From positions 1 to 22,876 of the forward strand of contig NW_003138950.1 in the NCBI RefSeq assembly GCF_000003605.2: a DNA stretch of 22,876 bases. Direction: 5' to 3'. Shown here one piece after another: positions 12,102 to 22,050 of this stretch. A model generated the notes under the pieces. The model saw only the letters and a list, made by a program, of their open reading frames with translations, did not search any database and was not told the origin of the DNA. The position numbers and the translations under genes are program-made. Positions within the stretch are counted from its first letter, which is position 1; every line of letters begins with the position of its first letter. Origin of the DNA: Saccoglossus kowalevskii. Taxonomy: Eukaryota; Hemichordata; Enteropneusta; Harrimaniidae.

Positions 12102-12567
12102 GTGTCAAGCCTAAGTCAACCTAATGCAAAGACAATATAAAAGTGTCAAGCCAATGCCAACCTAATACAAAGACAATATAAAAGTGTCAAGCCAAAGTCA
12201 ACCTAATGCAAAGACAATATAAAAATGTCAAGCCAAAGCCAACTGAGGCAAAGACAATATAAAAATGTTGATCCAATGAAAACCTGTTGCAAAGACAATA
12301 TAAAAATGTCAAGCCAATGCCAACCTAATGCAAAGACAATATAAAACTTTCAAGCTAAATTTCAATATAATACAAAGACATATAAAGTGCCAAGCCAAAG
12401 TCAACCTAATGCAAGGAAAATATAAAATTGTCAAGGCAATGCCAACTAATGCAAATACAATATAAAACTGTCGATCGAAAACCAACCTAATGCAAAGACA
12501 ATATAAAACTGTCAAGCCAATGCCAACCTAATGCAAAGACAATATAAAAATGTCAAGCCAAAGCCAA
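12102..12567 (+). repeat. Satellite monomers, marker region with AAAACCTGTTGC
   Basis: This opens with the GCCTAAGTC monomer and includes the AACTGAGGCAAAG and AAAACCTGTTGC variants (12242, 12278), also seen near 18.9 and 22.15 kb. An AT-rich marker monomer at 12351 has an extra T (AAATTTCAAT). A few lost bases follow near 12379-12390. No gene. Confidence 0.8.
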
Positions 12568-13450
12568 CCTAATGCAAAGTCAATATAAAAATGTCGATCC
12601 AATGCCAACCTAATACAAAGACAATATAAAAGTGTCAAGCCAAAGTCAACCTAATGCAAAGACAATATAAAAGTGTCAAGCCAATGCCAACCTAATACAA
12701 AGACAATATAAAAGTGTCAAGGCAAAGTCAACCTAAAGCAAAGACAATATAAAAATGTCAAGCCAAAGCCAACTAATGCAAAGACAATATAAAAATGTTG
12801 ATCCAATGTCAACCTAATACAAAGACAATATAAAAATGTCAAGCCAATGCCAACCTAATGCAAAGACAATATAAAACTGTCAAGCTAAATTCAATCTAAT
12901 ACAAAGACAATATAAAAGTGTCAAGCCAAAGTCAACCTAATGCAAGGACAATATAAAATTGTCAAGCCAATGCCAACCTAATGCAAAGACAATATTAAAC
13001 TGTCGATCCAATGCCAACCTAATGCAAAAACAATATAAAAATGTCAAGCCAAAGCCAACTAATGCAAAGACAATATAAAAATGTTGATCCAATCCCAACC
13101 TAATGCAAAGACAATATAAAAAATGTCAAGCCAATGCCAACTAATGCAAAGACAATATAAAACTGTCAATCGAAAGCCAACCTAATGCAAAGACAATATA
13201 AAACTGTCAAGCCAATGCCAACCTAATGCAAAGACAATATAAAACTGTCGATCCAATGCCAACCTAATGCAAAGACAATATATAAATGTCAAGCCAAAGC
13301 CAACTAAATCAAAGACAATATAAAACTGTCGATCCAATGCCAACCTAATGCAAAGACAACATAAAAATTTCAAGCCAATGCCAACTAATGCAAATACAAT
13401 ATAAAACTGTCGATCCAAATCCAACCTAATGCAAAGACAATATAAAAGTG
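12568..13450 (+). repeat. Higher-order block, copy 4
   Basis: This aligns with 1020-1900 at 11548 bp and with 6109-6970 at 6479 bp. It has the AAGGCAAAG marker at 12718, the AT-rich monomer at 12881, CCAATCCCAACC (13092) and GTCAATCG (13166). Private changes include AACTAAATCAAAGAC (13303) and GACAACATAAAAATTTC (13356). Confidence 0.86.
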
Positions 13451-13772
13451 TCAAGCCAATGCCAACATAATACAAAGACAATAAAAAAGTCTCAAGCCAA
13501 AGTCAACCTAATGCAAAGACAATATAAAATTGTCAAGCCAATGCCAACCTAATGCAAAGACAATATAAAAATTTCAAGCCAATGCCTACCCAATGCAAAG
13601 ACAATATAAAACTGTCAAGCTAAATTCAATCTAATGCAAAGACAATATAAAAGTGTCAAGCCAAAGTCAACCTAATGCAAGGACAATATAAAAGTGTCAA
13701 GCCAAAGTCAACCTAATGCAAAGTCAATATATAAATGTCAAGCCAATGCCAACCTAATGCAAAGACAATATA
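13451..13772 (+). repeat. Satellite monomers linking two block copies
   Basis: Ordinary monomers with a marker monomer at 13616 (GCTAAATTCAATCTAATGC). The variants CTACCCAATGC near 13586 and ATTTCAAGCC resemble the 800-850 region, so this is probably the right-hand part of the block also seen at 740-960. No gene. Confidence 0.7.
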
Positions 13773-15233
13773 AAACTGTCGTTCCAATGCCAACCTAATA
13801 CAAAGACAATATAAAAGTGTCAACCCAAAGTCAACCTAATGCAAAGACAATATAAAAGTGTCAAGCCAATGCCAACCTAATACAAAGACAGTATAAAAGT
13901 GTCAAGGCAAAGTCAACCTAAAGCAAAGACAATATAAAAATGTCAAGCCAAAGCCAACTAATGCATAGACAATATAAAAATGTTGATCCAATGTCAACCT
14001 AATACAAAGACAATATAAAAATGTCAAGCCAATGCCAACCTAATGCAAAGACAATATAAAACTGTCAAGCTGAATTCAATCTAATACAAAGACAATATAA
14101 AAGTGTCAAGCCAAAGTCAACCTAATGCAAGGACAATATAAAATTGTCAAGCCAATGCCAACCTAATGCAAAGACAATATTAAACTGTCGATCCAATGCC
14201 AACCTAATGCAAAAACAATATAAAAATGTCAAGCCAAAGCCAACTAATGCAAAGACAATATAAAAATGTTGATCCAATCCCAACCTAATGCAAAGACAAT
14301 ATAAAAAATGTCAAGCCAATGCCAACTAATGCAAAGACAATATAAAACTGTCGATCGAAAGCCAACCTAATGCAAAGACAATATAAAACTGTCGATCCAA
14401 TGCCAACCTAATGCAAAGACAATCTAAAACTGTCGATCCAATGCCAACCTAATGCAAAGACAATATAAAACTGTCAAGCCAAGGCCAACTAATGCAAAGA
14501 CAATATTAAACTGTCGATCCAAAGCCAACCTAATGCAAAGACAATATAAAAATGTCAAGCCAATGCCAACTAATGCAAATACAATATAAAACTGTCGATC
14601 CAATGCCAACCTAATGCAAAAGCAATATAAAAATGTCAAGCCAAAGCCAACCTAATGCAAAGACAATATAAAAATGTCGATCCAATGCCAACCTAATACA
14701 AAGACAATATAAAAGTGTCAAGCCTAAGTCAACCTAATGCAAAGACAATATAAAAGTGTCAAGCCAATGCCAACCTAATACAAAGACAATATAAAAGTGT
14801 CAAGCCAAAGTCAACCTAATGCAAAGACAATATAAAAATGTCAAGCCAAAGCCAACTAATGCAAAGACAATATAAAAATGTTGATCCAATGACAACCTAT
14901 TGCAAAGACAATATAAAAATGTCAACCCAATGCCAACCTAATGCAAAGACAATATAAAACTGTCAAGCTAAATTCAATATAATACAAAGACAATATAAAA
15001 GTGCCAAGCCAAAGTCAACCTAATGCAAGGAAAATATAAAATTGTCAAGCCAATGCCAACCTAATGCAAAGACAATATAAAACTGTCAAGCTAAATTCAA
15101 TATAATACAAAGACAATATAAAAGTGCCAAGCCAAAGTCAACCTAATACAAGGAAAATATAAAATTGTCAAGCCAATGCCAACCTAATGCAAAGACAATA
15201 TTAAACTGTCGAACCAATGCCAACCTAATGCAA
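13773..15233 (+). repeat. Block pairing with 1040-2500 at 12733 bp
   Basis: Markers keep one offset at both ends: AAGGCAAAG at 13903 versus 1170, GTCAACCCAATGCC at 14923 versus 2190, and the two AT-rich monomers at 14964 and 15087 versus 2231 and 2354. The middle (about 14373-14713) does not match as well and instead carries CAATCTAAAA and CAAGCCAAGGCC monomers. The marker monomer at 14066 reads CTGAATTC. Confidence 0.85.
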
Positions 15234-15858
15234 AGACAATATAAAACTGTCGATCGAAAGCCAACCTAATACAAAGACAATATAAAAATGTTGATCCAAT
15301 GCCAACCTAATGCAAAGACAATATAAAAATGTCAAGCCAATGCCAACTAATGCAAAGACAATATAAAACTGTCGACCGAAAGCCAACCTAATGCAAAGAC
15401 AATATAAAACTGTCGATCCAATGCCAACCTAATGCAAAGACAATATAAAAATGTCAAGCCAAAGCCAACTAATGCAAAGACAATATTAAACTGTTGATCC
15501 AATGCTAACCTAATGCAACGACAATATAAAACTGTCAAGCCAAAACCAACTAATGCAAAGACAATGTAAAAATGTTGATCCAATGCCAACCTAATGCAAA
15601 GACAATATAAAAATGTCAATGTCCAAAGCCAACCTAATGCAAAGTCAATATAAACATGTCAAGCCAAAGCCAACTAATGCAAAGACAATATAAAAATGAT
15701 GATCCAATGCCAACCTAATGCAAAGACAATATAAAAATGTCAAGCCAATGCCAACTAATGCAAAGACAATATAAAACTGTCGATCCAATGCCAACCTAAT
15801 GCAAAGACAAAATAAAAATGTCAAGCCAAAGCCAACCTAATGCAAAGACAATATCAAA
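15234..15858 (+). repeat. Satellite region containing an irregular junction
   Basis: This includes the GCAACGAC and CCAAAACCAAC monomers (15514-15550) seen in the 7.2-kb block, then an abnormal monomer at 15611-15630 reading AATGTCAATGTCCAAAGCC. There two fronts appear spliced and the monomer is 2 bp too long. Immediately after it begins a match to 5840-6000. Confidence 0.82.
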
Positions 15859-17358
15859 CTGTCGATCCAATGCCAACCTAATGCAAAGACAATATAAAAC
15901 TGTCAAGCCAAAGCCAACTAATGCAAAGACAATATTAAACTGTCGATCCAATGCCAACCTAATGCAAAGACAATATAAAACTGACAAGCCAAAGCCAAGT
16001 AATGCAAAGACAATATAAAAATGTGGATTCAATGCCAACCTAATGCAAAGACAATATAAAAATGTCAAGCCAATGCCAACTAATGCAAAGACAATATAAA
16101 ACTGTCGATCGAAAGCCAACCTAATGCAAAGACAATATAAAACTGTCAAGCCAATGCCAACCTAATGCAAAGACAATGTAAACCTGTTGATCCAATGCCA
16201 ACCTAATGCAAAGACAATATATAAATGTCAAGCCAAAGCCAACTAATGCAAAGACAATATAAAACTGTCGATCCAATGCCAACCTAATGCAAAGACAATA
16301 TAAAAATGTCAAGCCAATGCCAACTAATGCAAATACAATATAAAACTGTCGATCCAATGCCAACCTAATGCAAAAACAATATAAAAATGTCAAGCCAAAG
16401 CCAACCTAATGCAAAGACAATATAAAAATGTCGATCCAATGCCAACCTAATACAAAGACAATATAAAAGTGTCAAGCCAAAATCAACCTAATGCAAAGAC
16501 AAAATAAAAGTGTCAAGCCAATGCCAACCTAATACAAAGATATTATAAAAGTGTCAAGCCAAAGTCAACCTAATGCAAAGAAAATATAAAAATATCAAGC
16601 CAAAGCCAACTAATGCAAAGACAATATAAAAATGTTGATCCAATGACAACCTATTGCAAAGACAATATAAAAATGTCAAGCCAATGCCAACCTAATGCAA
16701 AGACAATATAAAACTTTCAAGCTAAATTCAATATAATACAAAGACAATATAAAAGTTTCAAGCCAAAGTCAACCTAATGCAAGGACAATATAAAATTGTC
16801 AAGCCAATGCCAACCTAATGCAAAGACAATATTAAACTGTCGATCCAATGCCAACCTAATGCAAAGACAATATAAAAATGTCAAGCCAAAGCCAACTAAT
16901 GCAAAGACAAAATAAAAATGTTGATCCAATGCCAACCTAATGCAAAGACAATATATAAATGTCAAGCCAATGCCAACTAATGCAAAGACAATATAAAACT
17001 GTCGATCGAAAGCCAACCTAATGCAAAGTCAATATAAAACTGTCAAGCCAATGCCAACCTAATGCAAAGACAATATAAAACTGTCGATCCAATGCCAACA
17101 TAATGCAAAGACAATATATAAATGTCAAGCCAAAGCCAACTAGTGCAAAGACAATATAAAACTGTCGATCCAATGCCAACCTAATGCAAAGACAATATAA
17201 CAATGTCAAGCCAATGCCAACTATTGCAAATACAATATAAAACTCTCGAACCCATGCCAACCTAATGCAAAAACAATATAAAAATGTCAAGCCAAAGCCA
17301 ACCTAATGCAAAGACAATATAAAACTGTCGATCCAATGCCAACCTAATGCAAAGACAA
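15859..17358 (+). repeat. 1.5-kb block, right member of the 11538-bp pair
   Basis: This is the partner of 4321-5820, with the same private variants in the same positions (CTGACAAGCC, GATATTATAAAAG, CAACTAGTGC, CTCGAACCCATGCC). Differences include GTGGATTC at 16023, AATATCAAGCC at 16592 and ATATATAAATG at 16953. The match ends near 17358, where this copy continues into the 17.3-18.3-kb block while the left copy does not. Confidence 0.92.
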
Positions 17359-18290
17359 TATATAAATGTCAAGCCAAAGCCAAATAATGCAAAGACAATA
17401 TAAAACTGTCGATCCAATGCCAACCTAATGCAAAGACAATATAAAAATGTCAAGCCAATGCCAAATAATGCAAATACAATATAAAACTGTCGATCCAATG
17501 CCAACCTAATGCAAAAACAATATAAAAATGTCAAGCCAAAGCCAACCTAATGCAAAGACAATATAAAAAATGTCGATCCAATGCCAACCTAATACAAAGA
17601 CAATATAAAAGTGTCAAGCCAAAGTCAACCTAATGCAAAGACAATATAAAAGTGTCAAGCCAATGCCAACCTAATACAAAGACAATATAAAAGTGTCAAG
17701 CCAAAGTCAAGCTAATGCAAAGACAATATAAAAACGTCAAGCCAAAGCCAACTAATGCAAAGACAATATAAAAATGTTGATCCAATGACAACCTATTGCA
17801 AAGACAATATAAAAATGTCAAGCCAATGCCAACTAATGCAAAAACAATATAAAACTGTCGATCGAAAGCCAACCTAATGCAAAGACAATATAAAACTGTC
17901 AATCCAATGCCAACCTAATGCAAAGACAATCTAAAACTGTTGATCCAATGCCAACCTAATGCAAAGACAATATAAAACTGTCAAGCCAAGGCCAACTAAT
18001 GCAAAGACAATCTAAAACTGTCGATCCAATGCCAACCTAATGCAAAGACAATATAACAATGTCAAGCCAATGCCAACTAATGCAAATACAATATAAAACT
18101 GCCAATGCCAACCTAATGCAAAAGCAATATAAAAATGTCAAGCCAAAGCCAACCTAATGCAAAGACAATATAAAAATGTCGATCCAATGCCAACCTAATA
18201 CAAAGACAATATAAAAGTGTCAAGCCAAAGTCAACCTAATGCAAAGACAATATAAAAGTGTCAAGCCAATGCCAACCTAATACAAAGACA
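17262..18290 (+). repeat. Block with a 36-bp deletion monomer, copy 2
   Basis: This pairs with 2930-3870 at 14387 bp and with 19869-20895 at 2607 bp. The shortened AAACTGCCAATGCC monomer is at 18099. It differs from its partners by ATAACAATG (18053) and by GTCACGCC with ATAAACGTG near 18296, where the match ends. Confidence 0.9.
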
Positions 18291-19868
18291 ATATAAACGT
18301 GTCACGCCAAAGTCAACCTAATGCAAAGACAATATAAAAATGTCAAGCCAAAGCCAACTAATGCAAAGACAATATAAAAATGTTGATCCAATGAAAACCT
18401 ATTGCAAAGACAATATAAAACTGTCAAGGTAAATTCAATATAATACAAAGACAATATAAAAGTGCCAAGCCAAAGTCAACCTAATGCAAGGAAAATATAA
18501 AATTGTCAAGCCAATGCCAACCTAATGCAAAGACAATATAAAACTGTCGATCCAATGCCAACCTAATGCAAAGACAATATAAAACTGTCGATCGAATGCC
18601 AACCTAATGCAAAGACAATATAAAAATGTCAAGCCAATGCCAACTAATGCAAATACAATATAAAACTGTCGATCCAATGCCAACCTAATGCAAAAGCAAT
18701 ATAAAACTGTCAAGCCAAAGCCAACCTAATGCAAAGACAATATAAAAATGTCGATCCAATGCCAACCTAATACAAAGACAATATAAAAGTGTCAAGCCTA
18801 AGTCAACCTAATGCAAAGACAATATAAAAGTGTCAAGCCAATGCCAACCTAATGCAAAGACAATATAAAAATGTCAAGCCAAAGCCAACAGAGGCAAAGA
18901 CAATATAAAAATGTTGATCCAATGAAAACCTGTTGCAAAGACAATATAAAAATGTCAAGCCAATGCCAACCTAATGCAAAGACAATATAAAACTGTCAAG
19001 CTAAATTCAATATAATACAAAGACAATATAAAAGTGCCAAGCCAAAGTCAACCTAATGCAAGGAAAATATAAAATTGTCAAGCCAATGCCAACCTAATGC
19101 AAAGACAATATTAAACTGTCGAACCAATGCCAACCTAATGCAAAGACAATATAAAACTGTCGATCGAAAGCCAACCTAATGCAAAGAAAATATAAAAATG
19201 TTGATCCAATGCCAACCTAATGCAAAGACAATATAAAAATGTCAAGCCAATGCCAACTAATGCAAAGACAATATAAAACTGTCGATCCAATGCCAACCTA
19301 ATGCAAAGACAATATAAAAATGTCAAGCCAATGCCAAATAATGCAAATACAATATAAAACTGTCGATCCAATGCCAACCTAATGCAAAAACAATATAAAA
19401 ATGTCAAGCCAAAGCCAACCTAATGCAAAGACAATATAAAAAATGTCGATCCAATGCCAACCTAATACAAAGACAATATAAAAGTGTCAAGCCAAAGTCA
19501 ACCTAATGCAAAGACAATATAAAAGTGTCAAGCCAATGCCAACCTAATACAAAGACAATATAAAACTGTCGATCCAATGCCAACCTAATGCAAAGACAAT
19601 ATAAAACTGTCGATCCAATGCCAACCTAATGCAAAGACAATATAAAACTGTCAAGCCAAAGTCAACTAATGCAAAGACAATATTAAACTGTTGATCCAAT
19701 GCTAACCGCATGCAACGACAATATAAAACTGTCAAGCCAAAACCAACTAATGCAAAGACAATATAAAAATGTTGATCCAATGCCAACCTAATGCAAAGAC
19801 AATATAACAATGTCAAGCCAATGCCAACTAATGCAAAGACAATATAAAACTGTCGATCGAAAGCCAAA
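18291..19868 (+). repeat. Satellite region used as template for the right end of the window
   Basis: This holds the skipped-monomer marker at 18425, a GCCTAAGTC monomer at 18797, AACAGAGGCAAAG (18887), AAAACCTGTTGC (18927) and a marker monomer at 18997. The part 18830-19280 is repeated at 22082-22532 (3252 bp) and 19580-19900 at 22545-22865 (2965 bp). A local change, GCTAACCGCATGC, lies near 19700. Confidence 0.85.
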
Positions 19869-20895
19869 CTAATGCAAAGACAATATAAAACTGTCAAGCC
19901 AATGCCAACCTAATGTAAAGACAATATAAAACTGTCGATCCAATGCCAACCTAATGCAAAGACAATATATAAATGTCAAGCCAAAGCCAAATAATGCAAA
20001 GACAATATAAAACTGTCGATCCAATGCCAACCTAATGCAAAGACAATATAAAAATGTCAAGCCAATGCCAAATAATGCAATTACAATATAAAACTGTCGA
20101 TCCAATGCCAACCTAATGCAAAAACAATATAAAAATGTCAAGCCAAAGCCAACCTAATGCAAAGACAATATAAAAAATGTCGATCCAATGCCAACCTAAT
20201 ACAAAGACAATATAAAAGTGTTAAGCCAAAGTCAACCTAATGCAAAGACAATATAAAAGTGTCAAGCCAATGCCAACCTAATACAAAGACAATATAAAAG
20301 TGTCAAGCCAAAGTCAACCTAATGCAAAGACAATATAAAAACGTCAAGCCAAAGCCAACTAATGCAAAGACAATATAAAAATGTTGATCCAATGACAACC
20401 TATTGCAAAGACAATATAAAAATGTCAAGCCAATGCCAACTAATGCAAAAACAATATAAAACTGTCGATCGAAAGCCAACCTAATGCAAAGACAATATAA
20501 AACTGTCAATCCAATGCCAACCTAATGCAAAGACAATCTAAAACTGTTGATCCAATGCCAACCTAATGCAAAGACAATATAAAACTGTCAAGCCAAGGCC
20601 AACTAATGCAAAGACAATCTAAAACTGTCGATCCAATGCCAACCTAATGCAAAGACAATATAAAAATGTCAAGCCAATGCCAACTAATGCAAATACAATA
20701 TAAAACTGCCAATGCCAACCTAATGCAAAAGCAATATAAAAATGTCAAGCCAAAGCTAACCTAATGCAAAGACAATATAAAAATGTCGATCCAATGCCAA
20801 CCTAATACAAAGACAATATAAAAGTGTCAAGCCAAAGTCAACCTAATGCAAAGACAATATAAAAGTGTCAAGCCAATGCCAACCTAATACAAAAA
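19869..20895 (+). repeat. Block with a 36-bp deletion monomer, copy 3
   Basis: This is the copy of 17262-18290 displaced by 2607 bp, with the deletion monomer at 20706 and AAAACGTCAAGCC near 20338. It contains GTTAAGCC (20219), also seen near 3227, so on that site it is closer to copy 1 than to copy 2. Confidence 0.9.
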
Positions 20896-21412
20896 CAATA
20901 TAAAAATGTCAAGCCAAAGCCAACCTAATGCAAAGACAATATAAAAAAACGTCGATCCAATGCCAACCTAATACAAAGACAATATAAAAGTGTCAAGCCA
21001 AAGTCAACCTAATGCAAAGACAATATAAAAGTGTCAAGCCAATGCCAACCTAATACAAAGACAATATAAAAGTGTCAAGCCAAAGTCAACCTAATGCAAA
21101 GACAATATAAAAACGTCAAGCCAAAGCCAACTAATGCAAGGACAATATAAAAATGTTGATCCAATGACAACCTATTGCAAAGACAATATAAAAATGTCAA
21201 GCCAATGCCAACTAATGCAAAAACAATATAAAACTGTCGATCGAAAGCCAACCTAATGCAAAGACAATATAAAACTGTCAATCCAATGCCAACCTAATGC
21301 AAAGACAATCTAAAACTGTTGATCCAATGCCAACCTAATGCAAAGACAATATAAAACTGTCAAGCCAAGGCCAACTAATGCAAAGACAATCTAAAACTGT
21401 CGATCCAATGCC
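20890..21412 (+). repeat. Local tandem repeat of 20119-20640 at 771-772 bp
   Basis: The sequence from 20119 restarts at 20890. The offset is 771 bp, rising to 772 after an extra A in a run of seven (ATAAAAAAACG at 20942). The copy stops near 21412, before the deletion monomer, and continues into different material. The step equals the length of the 19-monomer unit. Confidence 0.88.
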
Positions 21413-21737
21413 AACCTAATACAGAGACAATATAAAAGTGTCAAGCCAGAGTCAACCTAATGCAAAGACAATATAAAAATGTCAAACCAATGCCAAACTA
21501 AATACAAAGACAATATAACAGTGTCGATCCAATGCCAACCTAATGCAAAAGCAATATAAAAATGTCAAGCCAAAGCCAACCTAATGCAAAGACAATATAA
21601 AAATGTCGATCCAATGCCAACCTAATACAAAGACAATATAAAAGTGTCAAGCCTAAGTCAACCTAATGCAAAGACAATATAAAATGTGTCAAGCCAATGC
21701 CAACCTAATACAAAGACAATATAAAAGTGTCACGCCA
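21413..21737 (+). repeat. Chimeric satellite segment
   Basis: This has CAGAGACAATATAAAAG and GCCAGAGTC (21423-21450), then the CAAACCAATGCCAAAC monomer with ATAACAGTG (21484-21525) otherwise known only at 3876. It continues with AAAAGCAATATAAAA and a GCCTAAGTC monomer (21652). One extra base appears in ATAAAATGTGTC near 21680. No gene. Confidence 0.78.
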
Positions 21738-22050
21738 AAGTCACATAATGCAAGACTATATAAAATTGTCAAGCCAATGCCACCTAATGCAAAGACATAT
21801 AAACTGTCGATCCAATGCCAACCTAATGCAAAGACATATAAAAATGTCAAGCCAAAGCCAACTAATGCAAAGACATATAAAAATGTGATCCAATGCCAAC
21901 TAATGCAAATACAATTATAAAAATGTCGATGCAATGCCAACTAATGCAAAAGCAATATAAAACTGTCAAGCCAAAGCCAACTAATGCAAAGACAATATAA
22001 AAATGTCGATCCAATGCCAACTAATACAAAGACAATATAAAAGTGTCAAG
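21738..22050 (+). other. Second patch dense in single-base losses
   Basis: Doublet losses recur in consecutive monomers: GTCACATAATGC, GCAAGACTATATAAAA, GCCACCTAATGC, GACATATAAACTG, AATGTGATCC, GTCAAGCTAAGTC. One gain, CAATTATAAAA (21913), also occurs. The monomer order is still that of a normal block (compare 18640-18800). The uneven local density suggests sequencing or assembly error, though true decay is possible. Confidence 0.68.
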
